A stretch of DNA of 6,375 nucleotides from G039029935 sp039029935 (GTDB lineage Bacteria > Chloroflexota > Anaerolineae > Caldilineales > Caldilineaceae). Shown in pieces: positions 1 to 6,375 of the stretch. The DNA is taken from contig JBCCFC010000822.1 in assembly GCA_039029935.1 (NCBI GenBank), positions 1-6,375 on the forward strand, written 5' to 3'. Below the pieces are notes generated by a model that saw only the letters and a list, made by a program, of their open reading frames with translations, did no database searches and was not told where the DNA came from. Both the position numbers and the translations under genes were made by a program. The first letter of the stretch is position 1, and every line of letters starts with the position of its first letter.

Positions 1-1
1 G

Positions 2-1201
2 TTTATTAAAGCAAAAAGTGAAATCGACAGTAGGGTACAAGGTTCTGCTGGATTATTAGCAACCAATTCGATTAGGCATGGAAAAAACCAAGAAGTACTC
101 GAAAAAATTATTGACACAGGAAATATATTTATGGCTTGGAGTGACCGAGCATGGATACTGGACGGTGCGGCTGTTCGTGTTTCAATAATTGGTTTTTCTA
201 ACCAGAAATACAGTGATATTTGGCTGAATGGAGAACTCGCTGAGTCAATAAATTCTGATTTGACCAACGACTTAGATATCCGAAAGGCGAAAAAATTAAA
301 AGAAAATCGAAATTTAGCATTTCAAGGTCCAGCAAAAGTAGGTCCCTTTGAGCTTGACCAGCTAGAAGCCGAAGGAATGTTAAAACTACCAAATATTCAT
401 AACAAACCACATAGCGATGTTATTGTCCCTTGGCTAAATGGAGTTGATGTAATTGAGCGCAATGAAAAGCTATATATTATTGATTTTGACATGCTTTCTT
501 TAGAGGATGCAAGTTGCTATGAAGCACCGTTTGAGTATGTCAAAAAATATGTTAAGCCTATTCGAGACACAAACCGGGAACCATCCCGAAAACAATACTG
601 GTGGAGATTAGGTAGAACAGGTTCTACTTATAAGAAGGCTCGTACTGGCAAACAAAAAGTAATTTTTACACCTAAATTATCCAAATATCGCCTATTTACC
701 TTTGAAGACGCAAGGATTTTGCCCTCTGCAACTGTTATCGCTATTGCATTAGATACTGACTACGCATTTGGTGTTTTAAGCTCGGACCTACATGTTGCAT
801 GGTCAATTCGTATTGGAAGTTGGTTAGGAGCAGGGAATGACTTAACCTATACGCCTACGACCTGCTTTAGTACCTTCCCATTCCCATGGCCGCCCGGCCA
901 AGAATCTACCGACGATCCACGCGTCCACGCCATCGCCGTAGCCGCACAAGCACTCGTCACCAAACGCGACAACTGGCTCAACCCACCTGGCCTCAGTGAA
1001 AAAGAACTCAAAAAGCGTACCCTCACCAACCTCTACAATCAACGCCCGACATGGCTCGACTTGGCGCACAAAAAGCTAGACAAGGCGGTGCTGGTTGCGT
1101 ATGGCTGGTCGGATTTGATGGAGAATGAGGATGAGGCGATTGATGAGCAGGAGGTGTTGGCGCGGCTGTTGGCGTTGAATTTGGAGCGAGCGGGAAAGTA
1201 A
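2..1201 (+). CDS. MmeI/Eco57I-like DNA methyltransferase, C-terminal part (5' end outside window)
   Basis: The frame is open from base 2 to the TAA at 1199-1201, giving 399 residues. The ATG at 131 is internal, because homologous-looking sequence (GLLATNSIRHG, typical of the end of the methylase domain of this family) lies upstream of it. The family transfers a methyl group from SAM to adenine in a specific DNA site, and some members are fused to a nuclease. Seen here: the end of the methylase domain (MAWSDRAWILDGAAVRVSIIGF region at 131-196), then a target-recognition domain with WWRLGRTG near 600-625, a KVIFTPKLSKYR strand, and the family-typical stretch AFGVLSSDLHVAWSIRIGS ending in TFPFPWPP near 870-890. 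A helical tail follows (LTNLYNQRPTWLDLAHKKLDKAV). Whole proteins of this type are usually about 900-1000 residues, so the SAM-binding and NPPY-type motifs, and any nuclease domain, lie outside the window. It could belong to a stand-alone type IIG enzyme, a BREX PglX-like or a DISARM DrmMI-like gene; the window cannot decide. Base composition changes sharply inside the gene. Confidence 0.85.
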   Translation, partial: FIKAKSEIDSRVQGSAGLLATNSIRHGKNQEVLEKIIDTGNIFMAWSDRAWILDGAAVRVSIIGFSNQKYSDIWLNGELAESINSDLTNDLDIRKAKKLKENRNLAFQGPAKVGPFELDQLEAEGMLKLPNIHNKPHSDVIVPWLNGVDVIERNEKLYIIDFDMLSLEDASCYEAPFEYVKKYVKPIRDTNREPSRKQYWWRLGRTGSTYKKARTGKQKVIFTPKLSKYRLFTFEDARILPSATVIAIALDTDYAFGVLSSDLHVAWSIRIGSWLGAGNDLTYTPTTCFSTFPFPWPPGQESTDDPRVHAIAVAAQALVTKRDNWLNPPGLSEKELKKRTLTNLYNQRPTWLDLAHKKLDKAVLVAYGWSDLMENEDEAIDEQEVLARLLALNLERAGK

Positions 1202-1258
1202 CACAGGCTTCCAGCCTGTTGCGGACAGGGTGTCCGCGTTACGTTAAGGAGGACCGAT
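1202..1258 (+). repeat. Spacer with two adjacent perfect hairpins
   Basis: ACAGGCT (1203-1209) pairs with AGCCTGT (1213-1219) across a 3-nt loop. One base later GCGGACA (1221-1227) pairs with TGTCCGC (1231-1237), again across a 3-nt loop. Both stems are perfect 7-mers and the pair fills most of the gap between the methyltransferase stop and the ATPase ribosome binding site. There is no T-run after either stem, so a classical intrinsic terminator is unlikely. The form resembles the short palindromic units dispersed between genes in some bacterial genomes, or an RNA processing/stability element; that is inference. Confidence 0.7.
1246..1252 (+). promoter_or_regulatory. Strong ribosome binding site for first ATPase
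   Basis: AAGGAGG stands 6 nt before the ATG at 1259, a near-perfect Shine-Dalgarno match that fixes the start of the first ATPase gene. No convincing promoter is seen in the 57-nt gap, so translation from a transcript shared with the methyltransferase is likely. Confidence 0.8.
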
Positions 1259-2536
1259 ATGAGTGTATGGAGCAAACAATATCCAAATGCCCCACTACAT
1301 GAGCCTGCGGGTGCATGGTTTGTCAACCGTAAAGATGAACTCAATTTGCTTTGGAAATGGGCATGTAAAATTCCCGACAAAGGAAGCCGCTCGATTACAG
1401 GGCTGCGACGGACGGGAAAGTCGTCGCTGATTGCAAAGTTATACAACAGGCTGTATTTTGAGCAAGAGCGCGTGATGCCGATTTATATTACCCTGGCAAG
1501 GTATTTACATCGAACCGAGCCGATGACCTCAGAAGAATTTGTCGATATCTTTTTTGAGGGTGCTGTACGGAGTTACCTAACGTTTCAGTATAAGCGTCCC
1601 GAATTTCAGCAAGATATCACACTTGATCTGGCGGAACTACATATCATCGCCCAAGAATTGGCGGATGAAACAGCCCTCAAATGGTTTCAACGATATTACC
1701 GCACGGACACCCTCTCTCGTGTCCCGTCACATAACCGTGTGCAATGGGCCATTAACTTTTTAAAATCACATGCCTATCTAAAGCCACAACCAATGGTCAT
1801 TATGATTGATGAATTTCAGTTATTGACCGAGGTGAAAATGATGGACGATGGTCGTGTCACCAATATCACAGGCTCATTTCAGCGTGCATCTGAAAGTTGG
1901 GATGCACCGCTTCTTGTTTCTGGCTCTTCTATGTATGCCCTACGTGAAAAAGCTCTCGGCGGACTGTTGTCGGGTCGATTTGGACAAACACATATAGGGC
2001 CACTTGAACCCGAACATGCAGTACATATGGTTTTTCTCTTAGGTGAGCATTTAGGGATTCCAGTCACAGAGGAATTTTCAGTGGGGATTGCTGTTGCAGC
2101 AGAAGGATTCCCTTTTTTGATTGAAAGTATACTACGTAGCTCATCACATCTGGTTCAGAGATTCCCAGACACAAGCGTCATTCAATATATCTTGGAATAT
2201 GAATTGTCCGATAACCAGGGATCATTGCGCGAATACTATTATCAGGAATATGGTAAGTATCTAGCAGCGTTAAGTGATGATTACACTATATGCGAGGTGC
2301 TTCATTGGATTACTGATGACACCTTTGAACTGCCTGAGATTACGGCGTCTCGCATTGCCAACATCACTGGTTTGGACTGTAGTGACGTACAGGAATCGCT
2401 CAACACGCTTTATGGTTTAGACATTATTCAGCGCAAGATTGGGATGATTTACAGTCCACCACGCGACCCGCTTATGCGAATCTATCTCAATTCGTATTAT
2501 GGCAAAAGAGCTTATGGCAAAAGAGCAAAAGTTTAA
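1259..2536 (+). CDS. Archaeal-type AAA+/STAND-like ATPase, C-terminally truncated paralog
   Basis: A 425-residue ATPase. The Walker A motif is G48-LRRT-GKS55 and Walker B is the hydrophobic strand VIMIDEFQ with D184-E185. An SGSS turn (221-224) and LLSGR (236-240) match the sensor/arginine region of the archaeal ATPase (ATPase_2-like) class of P-loop NTPases. Residues about 340-400 look like a winged helix leading to DPLMRIYLN, the usual entry to the C-terminal domain. The protein then stops after a repeated YGKRA-YGKRA. It is strongly similar along its whole length to the downstream gene, whose C-terminal nuclease-like domain (about 180 codons) is absent here; the end of that domain survives in another frame at 2514-2594. 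ATP binding and hydrolysis look intact. The cellular role is not known; members of this class are often annotated only as ATPases. Whether the shortened protein is functional or a decaying duplicate is open, but the uninterrupted frame and intact motifs argue for some remaining selection or recent damage. Confidence 0.88.
   Translation: MSVWSKQYPNAPLHEPAGAWFVNRKDELNLLWKWACKIPDKGSRSITGLRRTGKSSLIAKLYNRLYFEQERVMPIYITLARYLHRTEPMTSEEFVDIFFEGAVRSYLTFQYKRPEFQQDITLDLAELHIIAQELADETALKWFQRYYRTDTLSRVPSHNRVQWAINFLKSHAYLKPQPMVIMIDEFQLLTEVKMMDDGRVTNITGSFQRASESWDAPLLVSGSSMYALREKALGGLLSGRFGQTHIGPLEPEHAVHMVFLLGEHLGIPVTEEFSVGIAVAAEGFPFLIESILRSSSHLVQRFPDTSVIQYILEYELSDNQGSLREYYYQEYGKYLAALSDDYTICEVLHWITDDTFELPEITASRIANITGLDCSDVQESLNTLYGLDIIQRKIGMIYSPPRDPLMRIYLNSYYGKRAYGKRAKV
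2497..2526 (+). repeat. Perfect 15-bp tandem direct repeat at deletion scar
   Basis: TTATGGCAAAAGAGC occurs at 2497-2511 and again immediately at 2512-2526. In the first ATPase it encodes YGKRA twice. It sits exactly where similarity to the downstream paralog breaks off, so it probably arose with, or shortly after, the deletion that removed the C-terminal domain. Confidence 0.9.
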
Positions 2537-2594
2537 CAGGCTGGCGGAGATGTTTGATCTGTTGCCATTGCGTGCGCAGGACAAAGAGATTTGA
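2514..2594 (+). pseudogene. Frame-shifted remnant of the ATPase C-terminal tail
   Basis: Read in the third forward frame, this stretch gives MAKEQK followed by FNRLAEMFDLL and a stop at 2592-2594. The downstream ATPase ends with FNQLAEMFDLL (residues 603-613), a 10 of 11 match, and the DNA matches closely too. It is therefore the original end of the upstream ATPase gene, now out of frame and separated from its body by loss of roughly 545 nt relative to the sister gene. It is not expected to be translated as a separate protein: no ribosome binding site precedes the ATG at 2514. Confidence 0.85.
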
Positions 2595-2597
2595 GCA

Positions 2598-2605
2598 GAG
2601 GAGGG
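2598..2605 (+). promoter_or_regulatory. Ribosome binding site choosing the start of second ATPase
   Basis: GAGGAGGG lies 5 nt before the ATG at 2611. This favours 2611 over the TTG at 2554, which opens the same frame but lies inside the remnant of the preceding gene and would add 19 residues (starting ICCHCVRR) with no counterpart in the sister protein. Confidence 0.8.
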
Positions 2606-2610
2606 CTGAT

Positions 2611-2658
2611 ATGAGTGCTGGTATGAACACCGATATGAATACCGATATGAGTGTATGG
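2611..2658 (+). repeat. 12-bp tandem units giving four in-frame ATGs
   Basis: ATG codons occur at 2611, 2623, 2635 and 2647, each exactly 12 nt apart and in frame. The middle two units are ATGAACACCGAT and ATGAATACCGAT, differing by one base. The encoded start is MSAG-MNTD-MNTD-MSVW, whereas the sister gene begins directly at MSVW after ACCGAT. The extra 12 residues therefore look like a tandem expansion of the start region. Confidence 0.85.
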
Positions 2659-4467
2659 ACCAAACAATATCCCAACGCCCCGTTACACGACCCGGCGGGT
2701 ACATGGTTTGTCAACCGCAAAAGGGAGCTCAATCTGCTTTGGGATTGGGCAAACAAAATCCCAACCAAAGGGAGTCGTTCGATTACCGGGTTGAGACGGA
2801 CTGGCAAGTCTACGATGATGGCGAAAATATACAATCGGCTCTATTTTGAGCAGGAGCGGGTGATGCCGATTTATATTACCTTTGCCAGTTATTTGCACAG
2901 GAAAGAACCGATTACGGCACAGCAATTTGCAGAAGAGTTTGTCGCTGGTGCGGCCCGTAGCTACCTTGCATTCAAGTATAAACGCCCCGAATTACAAAAG
3001 AAAAAATTTGAATTTGCATATTTAGAGAGCCTTGCAGAAGAGTTATCTGATACAGTCGTATCCGAGTGGTATAGAAGATATCAATTGATTCTGGAGAAAT
3101 CCCGTATCCCATCTCATAGTGTTGTTCAGTGGGGTGTGGATTTCCTACAGGGCTATGCAGAAGAACAGCCGATGCTTGTCATGATTGATGAGTTTCAAGT
3201 GCTGACCGAAGTGATGTATCCTGAAGATAATCGCATTATGGATATCACGGACTCATTTCAACGGGCATCCGAAAGTTGGGATGCGCCGCTGCTTGTCTCC
3301 GGCTCATCCATCTCAATGCTCAAAGGCCAGGCGTTGGGTGGGCTACTCTCTGGTCGATTTCAACCACTCCCAATGGGTCCACTCGAGCTTGGACACGCGG
3401 CAAAGATGGTTTCTGAATTTGGCAAAGTCAATGGCATTCCTGTAACAGAGGAATTTGTGCGGGAAATGGCGAAAACAACACAGGGATACCCGTATTCAAT
3501 TGAGTCTATTATGCGGAGCGACTCTGAGGGTGTCGCACAATTCCCTGATATCAATGCCATCGAGCAGGTTGTTAGCTTTGAACTTTCCAACCGTGCAGGT
3601 GCATTGGGTCAGCACTATGAAGAGGAATATGGCAAGTATGTCTCCGAGCTAAACGGTGACAATATTACCCGTAAAATCCTCTATTGGATTACCAACCAAG
3701 ATGCGCTCAAGCTACAACTGCACCCCAAGCGTGTCGCTGCCGCTATCAATGAGGATATCCTTGTTGTACAGGACTCACTCGAAAAGTTGTGCCGCTTGGA
3801 TATCATTCAGCGGATTACGGGCAAGGTCTACATGGGACCGACAGACCCGCTGATGAAGCTCTATCTCAACTATTGGCATTACATCAATGTGGATGATCTA
3901 TCACACGATGAAGCCACCGAAGCGTTACAGCGTCGATACAATGCCGTGCAGGGTGAACTCAATCGACAGACTGGACATTTTACTGAAATTATTGTCGGTG
4001 GTGTTATGAAGGCATTTGATGCTCGCGTGATTGGTGGTCAGCCTTATTTGAGTCTGGATGAGGATGTTACGCTGTCTCGCTTTGGGACAATCCATCGGCG
4101 TAAAGGGGTCATCGAGAATGGTGTCATACACGAGATTGATGTCATCGGTGAGTATCGTCGCTACGGTTTGTCCGCAGATGAAGAGATAGATCGCAATAGC
4201 AACCAGATTTATGGGGCATGGATGGTTTCGGTTCGCTATCGCAACAATCGTATGGGGGTGAAAGACGTACGCCAGTTTATGCGTGATGTCGAGGCAGTAC
4301 AGAAAGAGAAGGGCTATGGCGAAATCGTGCGTTGGTATTTTAGCAAGACTGGGTTTACCGAGGATGCCAAGGCATTGTTGCGGCGTGAGGGCATTTATCA
4401 CAGCGATTTAGCGCAATTTAATCAACTGGCAGAGATGTTTGATCTGTTACAACTACAGACAGGATAA
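2611..4467 (+). CDS. Archaeal-type AAA+/STAND-like ATPase with C-terminal PD-(D/E)XK-like domain
   Basis: A 618-residue protein from the ATG with the good ribosome binding site. The ATPase core has Walker A G60-LRRT-GKS67, Walker B LVMIDEFQ with D193-E194, the SGSS turn at 230-233 and LLSGR at 245-249. A winged-helix-like stretch (about 350-410) leads to DPLMKLYLNYW (412-422). Residues about 440-600 resemble the restriction-endonuclease-like domain (DUF234-type) that commonly ends archaeal ATPases: an acidic helix residue E459 (TGHFTE), then HEIDVIGEY with D510, then a strand WMVSVRYR (537-544) and GVKDVRQF. In active nucleases the last strand carries E-x-K; here that place appears to hold S540-V-R542, so cleavage activity is doubtful and the domain may only bind nucleic acid or protein. 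It is the intact sister of the preceding gene, with which it forms a tandem duplication. Function is unknown; the neighbouring DNA methyltransferase makes a role in DNA modification or defence possible, as inference only. Confidence 0.9.
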   Translation: MSAGMNTDMNTDMSVWTKQYPNAPLHDPAGTWFVNRKRELNLLWDWANKIPTKGSRSITGLRRTGKSTMMAKIYNRLYFEQERVMPIYITFASYLHRKEPITAQQFAEEFVAGAARSYLAFKYKRPELQKKKFEFAYLESLAEELSDTVVSEWYRRYQLILEKSRIPSHSVVQWGVDFLQGYAEEQPMLVMIDEFQVLTEVMYPEDNRIMDITDSFQRASESWDAPLLVSGSSISMLKGQALGGLLSGRFQPLPMGPLELGHAAKMVSEFGKVNGIPVTEEFVREMAKTTQGYPYSIESIMRSDSEGVAQFPDINAIEQVVSFELSNRAGALGQHYEEEYGKYVSELNGDNITRKILYWITNQDALKLQLHPKRVAAAINEDILVVQDSLEKLCRLDIIQRITGKVYMGPTDPLMKLYLNYWHYINVDDLSHDEATEALQRRYNAVQGELNRQTGHFTEIIVGGVMKAFDARVIGGQPYLSLDEDVTLSRFGTIHRRKGVIENGVIHEIDVIGEYRRYGLSADEEIDRNSNQIYGAWMVSVRYRNNRMGVKDVRQFMRDVEAVQKEKGYGEIVRWYFSKTGFTEDAKALLRREGIYHSDLAQFNQLAEMFDLLQLQTG

Positions 4468-4568
4468 GGAGCAAGGGGAACCCATCTATCTGGTAAATGG
4501 TTGAGTTAAGGTCGGTTTATAAAACGCTTATAAAAGATGAATATATCGTAATAATTAAGGTAATATTG
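4468..4568 (+). other. Spacer before P-type ATPase with direct repeat and weak ribosome binding site
   Basis: TTATAAAA occurs twice, at 4517-4524 and 4528-4535, one helical turn apart (11 nt). TATAAA within each could act as a -10 element, and TTGAGT at 4501-4506 resembles a -35 box, but the spacings (11 and 22 nt) are poor, so no promoter is called firmly. TTAAGG at 4555-4560 stands 8 nt before the ATG at 4569 and is a modest Shine-Dalgarno. No hairpin plus T-run is seen, so a terminator for the upstream ATPase is not evident. Confidence 0.4.
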
Positions 4569-6375
4569 ATGTTCAGAAATTCGATAACAATAGGAAACAT
4601 TACAACAACTTCGACCAAAGTCTACCAGCGGTATAAGCAAAGGTTTAATTCTACACAAGCAGGTGTGCGCTCATTTACGAACAATGTCTTAGGCAGACAA
4701 CGTAAACGCACGACAACCCCTTTGATCGATCAATTAATAGAAGCGACGCCCAATTCCTTGATGTCGCCAAGCACTAATACAGAGATAGAACCGATTTCGA
4801 CACCAAATTTGGATTACCAACAATCATCCTCTACCATGCTCGAAAAAGATGCCGATGTTAGTTTTGAAGAACAGGAAGTCAATCGCCTATTGGCAGTATC
4901 GGGTAGCCTGCTCGTAACAACGGTTGCTGGATTGTGGTTTCCTATCATGAATATCCTCAGCATTCCCGCTGTCATCTACTTATTTGCACCATTTTATGTG
5001 CGCAGCTATCGCATGTTTGTCGAAGAAAAGCAGATTGGCATGGCCGCATTGGACTTGGTCTGGGCTACATCCATTATGTTGATGCAGCAATATGTTGCCC
5101 TGAGTGTTTACTTCACCTTTATCTACTTTAGCGAAAAACTGATGCTCAAAACGCAGGATCGCTCCATGAATAGCCTTGTGAATATTTTTGGTGAACAACC
5201 GCGAGAAGTGTGGGTGCTTGTAGATGGCGTTGAGGTCAAAGTGCCATTTGAATCTGTCCAAGCGGGAGACATGGTCGTCATGCAGGCAGGGCAAACTATT
5301 GCTGTGGACGGTATTATCATGCACGGATATGCAACCATTGACCAGCGGACATTAACAGGAGAATCACAGCCCATCGAAAAGGGGATTGGTGAACAGGTCT
5401 TTGCGTCAACTGTTATCCTCTCAGGCCAAATTCAGATTCAAGTCGAAAAGGCAGGATCGGATACGGTTGCGGCCCAAATTGGGGATGTATTGACGAATAC
5501 TGCCAACTATCAAACAGGCATGCGTACAGTCGGGATTCGGATTATTGAGCGTGGTGCTTTGCCAACGATGGCCCTTGGTGCATTGGCCTGGATTACCATG
5601 GGGGGAGAGGCTGCGACCGCTGCACTCAATGCCAGCTTTGGGCATTCACTGCGAACAGCAGGCCCTATCGCTATGCTCAACTTTCTGCGTATCTCTAGCC
5701 AAGAGCGTATCTTGGTCAAAGATGGGCGTTCTCTGGAACTGCTTGGTAAGGTCGATACGGTTGTCTTTGATAAGACTGGTACACTGACTGAAGAGGTCCC
5801 AACAGTTGGTCAGATCCACACAGCGGGGATGGATGAGAATGAATTGCTACGGTTTGTTGCTGCTGCAGAATATAAACAGACACACCCGATTGCCAAGGCG
5901 ATTATGATTGAGGCCGCACACCGAGAACTGAGTTTACCCGATATTAACAATGTCCGTGTTGAAGTTGGATATGGATTGACCGTTCAAGTCGAGGGGCACG
6001 TTGTGCAAGTGGGGAGCACTCGCTTTTTAGAGATGTCCAGCATCATCATTCCTGCAAGAATCCATCAAATTAAAGAATCAATCTATGAAGATGGGTATTC
6101 AATGATTTATGTTGCTATCAATGGGCAATTTGCTGGCGCAATCGAACTTCGTCCGACCATTCGCCCCGAGGCACAGACATTGATTCATACACTGAAAAAA
6201 CGAAACTTATCCACAGTGATTATTTCAGGTGACAACGAAAAACCAACCCAGCAGCTTGCGGCAATACTGGGGATTGATCGCTATTTTGCTGAAACTCTAC
6301 CCGAAGATAAAGCCAATATTATTGCGCAATTGCAAGAGAAGGGTCATACTGTATGCTTTATCGGTGACGGTATCA
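4569..6375 (+). CDS. P1B-related P-type ATPase lacking the CPx motif (3' end outside window)
   Basis: The frame stays open for 602 codons to the window edge. P-type ATPases are membrane ion pumps that form a phospho-aspartate during transport. Seen in order: a hydrophilic Ser/Thr/Asn/Gln-rich N-terminus (1-106) without a CxxC metal-binding domain; four hydrophobic segments (about 107-125, 126-145, 157-175, 176-190); the actuator domain with TGES at 263-266; two more hydrophobic segments (about 330-345 and 349-373); the phosphorylation motif D401-KTGT; the nucleotide-binding HP pair at 439-440, a P1B hallmark; SGDN at 553-556; and GDG at 599-601. In the sixth segment, where metal pumps carry CPC, SPC, TPC or CPH, this protein reads T363-A-G-P366, and it has no cysteine before residue 596. 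The substrate cannot be assigned. An in-frame ATG at 4497 would add 24 residues (MVELRSVYK), but 4569 has the better-placed ribosome binding site. About 60-150 more residues, including the hinge Asp and the last two membrane helices, are expected beyond the window. Confidence 0.9.
   Translation, partial: MFRNSITIGNITTTSTKVYQRYKQRFNSTQAGVRSFTNNVLGRQRKRTTTPLIDQLIEATPNSLMSPSTNTEIEPISTPNLDYQQSSSTMLEKDADVSFEEQEVNRLLAVSGSLLVTTVAGLWFPIMNILSIPAVIYLFAPFYVRSYRMFVEEKQIGMAALDLVWATSIMLMQQYVALSVYFTFIYFSEKLMLKTQDRSMNSLVNIFGEQPREVWVLVDGVEVKVPFESVQAGDMVVMQAGQTIAVDGIIMHGYATIDQRTLTGESQPIEKGIGEQVFASTVILSGQIQIQVEKAGSDTVAAQIGDVLTNTANYQTGMRTVGIRIIERGALPTMALGALAWITMGGEAATAALNASFGHSLRTAGPIAMLNFLRISSQERILVKDGRSLELLGKVDTVVFDKTGTLTEEVPTVGQIHTAGMDENELLRFVAAAEYKQTHPIAKAIMIEAAHRELSLPDINNVRVEVGYGLTVQVEGHVVQVGSTRFLEMSSIIIPARIHQIKESIYEDGYSMIYVAINGQFAGAIELRPTIRPEAQTLIHTLKKRNLSTVIISGDNEKPTQQLAAILGIDRYFAETLPEDKANIIAQLQEKGHTVCFIGDGI

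Noticed and set aside
1203..1237. Intrinsic terminator after the methyltransferase
   Set aside because: The hairpins are perfect but short and neither is followed by a run of T; the next gene begins closely after with a strong ribosome binding site.
1039..1446. Minus-strand open frame of 135 codons, with a similar-looking minus-strand frame at 2487-2834
   Set aside because: The two predicted peptides resemble each other only because they are antisense to the duplicated ATPase starts. They run across gene boundaries, have no ribosome binding site, and the sense-strand proteins carry recognised motifs.
2554..2610. TTG start giving a 637-residue version of the second ATPase
   Set aside because: The extra residues overlap the remnant of the preceding gene, have no counterpart in the sister protein, and the ATG at 2611 has a well-placed GAGGAGGG.
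2611..2658. CRISPR-like or mobile-element repeat
   Set aside because: The 12-nt units are directly tandem without spacers and lie in frame inside a coding region; they are a simple coding tandem repeat.
3925..4401. Minus-strand open frame of 158 codons
   Set aside because: It lies wholly antisense to the C-terminal domain of the second ATPase, which is the supported coding frame; no recognisable motifs or start signal.
4980..5374. Overlapping minus-strand frames (114 and 83 codons) opposite the P-type ATPase
   Set aside because: The + strand here encodes the membrane and actuator domains of a P-type ATPase with the TGES motif; the antisense frames are incidental.

Overview
The window carries four protein-coding genes, all on the + strand, plus short intergenic spacers. 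The first and last genes run off the window edges. The organism is a bacterium of moderate G+C. The paired palindromic spacer and the archaeal-type ATPase family would fit a filamentous Chloroflexota-like genome, but nothing here (no rRNA or diagnostic marker) fixes the taxon, so that is a low-confidence inference.

Region 1 (1-1201) is the C-terminal 399 codons of a large MmeI/Eco57I-like class I SAM-dependent DNA methyltransferase. It includes the end of the methylase domain, the target-recognition domain and a C-terminal helical tail. Its base composition is mosaic: AT-rich up to about 850, C-rich to about 1070, then G-rich to the stop. Region 2 (1202-1258) is a spacer with two back-to-back perfect 7-bp hairpins and a strong ribosome binding site.

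Region 3 (1259-4467) holds two paralogous AAA+/STAND-type ATPases of the archaeal ATPase class in tandem, clearly from a local duplication. The downstream copy (618 residues from its preferred start) has a Walker A/B ATPase core, a winged-helix segment and a C-terminal PD-(D/E)XK-like domain whose E-x-K step appears to read S-x-R. The upstream copy (425 residues) has lost that C-terminal domain. The last codons of the domain survive just downstream in another frame, and a perfect 15-bp tandem repeat lies at the deletion scar. The downstream copy begins with four in-frame ATG codons exactly 12 nt apart, produced by a small tandem repeat.

Region 4 (4468-4568) is a spacer with a weak ribosome binding site and an 8-bp direct repeat. 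Region 5 (4569-6375) is an unfinished P-type ATPase related to the P1B metal-pump group. It has the TGES, DKTGT, HP and GDG motifs, but no N-terminal metal-binding domain, no cysteine in its first 595 residues, and Ala-Gly-Pro where metal pumps have their Cys/Ser-Pro-Cys-type membrane motif.

The methyltransferase and the two ATPases lie close together in one direction and may be co-transcribed. A genome-defence or DNA-modification role for the trio is plausible but unproven. The P-type ATPase has no visible functional tie to them. The strongest leads are the decaying duplicate ATPase with its frame-shifted tail, the altered nuclease-like site in its sister, and the cysteine-free P-type ATPase.
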